NCBI GenBank assembly: GCA_037953745.1
Contig: JBAKBP010010360.1
Location: 1-64,000 of the forward strand
Length of the DNA: 64,000 bases
From: Lithodes maja
Taxonomy: Eukaryota; Arthropoda; Malacostraca; Decapoda; Lithodidae
Reading direction: 5' to 3'
Shown here: in pieces, positions 63,701 through 64,000 of the stretch
Layout: every line of letters starts with the position of its first letter
Position numbering within the stretch: position 1 is the first letter of the stretch
Made by a program: the position numbers and the translations under genes
The notes under the pieces: model-generated
Told to the model about the DNA's origin: nothing
Databases searched by the model: none
Seen by the model: only the letters and a program-made list of their open reading frames with translations

Positions 63701-64000
63701 CACACACATCCACAGCCATTCCAACGATACATATAACACCTACACATATAGGAGGCGGGAAATAACGAGCATGCTCACTCCCGCAATACAACTAGAGTAA
63801 GTACAACTAGAGTAAGTACACACACTCATTCGCACATTCACAATCACGTGTTCTCGGTAAAAATTAGTTTTAGAAACCCACTCACACTTCTTCAGTTAAA
63901 CTCTCTCTCTCTCTCACAGGATGGGGGGCGCTGCTCAATAAACTCGCCCCTCGGGGCAAAATCAAAATCAAATCTCTCTCTCTCTCTCTTTCCGTTGGAG
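63701..64000. other. window end: CA-rich DNA, (CT)n runs, possible SINE/LINE tail
   Basis: AACTAGAGTAAGTAC is duplicated at 63789-63820. CT runs lie at 63901-63918 and 63974-63989, and GCTGCTCAATAAACTCGCCC with AAAATC repeats looks like a retroposon 3' end. Confidence 0.5.

Overview
This is eukaryotic, non-coding-rich, repeat-dominated DNA. No host protein gene, exon series or rRNA was recognised. The coding material is all retroelement-derived: two non-LTR LINE families plus fragments of others, two Ty3/gypsy elements, and two Penelope-like fragments with GIY-YIG remnants. Long (CT)n, (AT)n and (GT)n(GA)n tracts, tRNA-headed SINEs and many minisatellites fit a marine invertebrate genome, most likely a decapod crustacean such as a crab. 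That assignment is inference from repeat style; there is no taxonomic marker gene in the window.

Region 1 (about 1.0-22.1 kb) is one deep nest. A decayed LINE-A copy (CR1-like, esterase ORF1 plus endonuclease/RT ORF2) is split at 4466/21582 by a minus-strand LINE-B. LINE-B is split at 6891/21208 by a 14.3-kb element with ~1-kb inverted arms and a GTAC target duplication. That element carries a ~99% identical-LTR gypsy element (Gypsy-1, 10825-18952), a retroposon, a MITE and a 39-bp minisatellite. MITEs with TTAA target duplications also sit in LINE-A and LINE-B.

Region 2 (22.1-33.9 kb) holds a MITE, a 37-copy 33-bp minisatellite, two tRNA-derived SINE types, a LINE-B copy split by a further LINE fragment (LINE-D), a TTAA MITE family rich in short sub-repeats, and a Penelope-like RT/GIY-YIG fragment.

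Region 3 (33987-41413, minus strand) is Gypsy-2, inserted in an (AT)n tract. It encodes gag, protease, integrase and then the beginning of RT. Integrase before RT is the unusual Gmr1-like order. Both gypsy elements have a single-frame gag-pol interrupted by a stop at the same place, just upstream of the zinc knuckle.

Region 4 (41.4-53.7 kb) holds a ~560-bp tandem repeat with clustered TGACCT half-sites, microsatellites, a second Penelope fragment, several TTAA MITEs and foldbacks, and a near full-length but frameshifted LINE-B (48.3-51.6 kb).

Region 5 (53.7-64 kb) starts with the best gene in the window, a LINE-A copy with an intact 959-aa ORF2. It runs into a 19/22-bp minisatellite, which is split by a 4.1-kb hAT-like element (58441-62533) that itself contains three TTAA MITEs and a 25/34-bp minisatellite. 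The window ends in a tRNA-Val-headed SINE.

The main result is structural. At least six TIR types share TTAA target duplications, which points to one or more piggyBac-like (or other TTAA-specific) transposases acting in trans, although no such transposase is encoded here. Coordinates of decayed elements were set by eye and may be off by some tens of bases.
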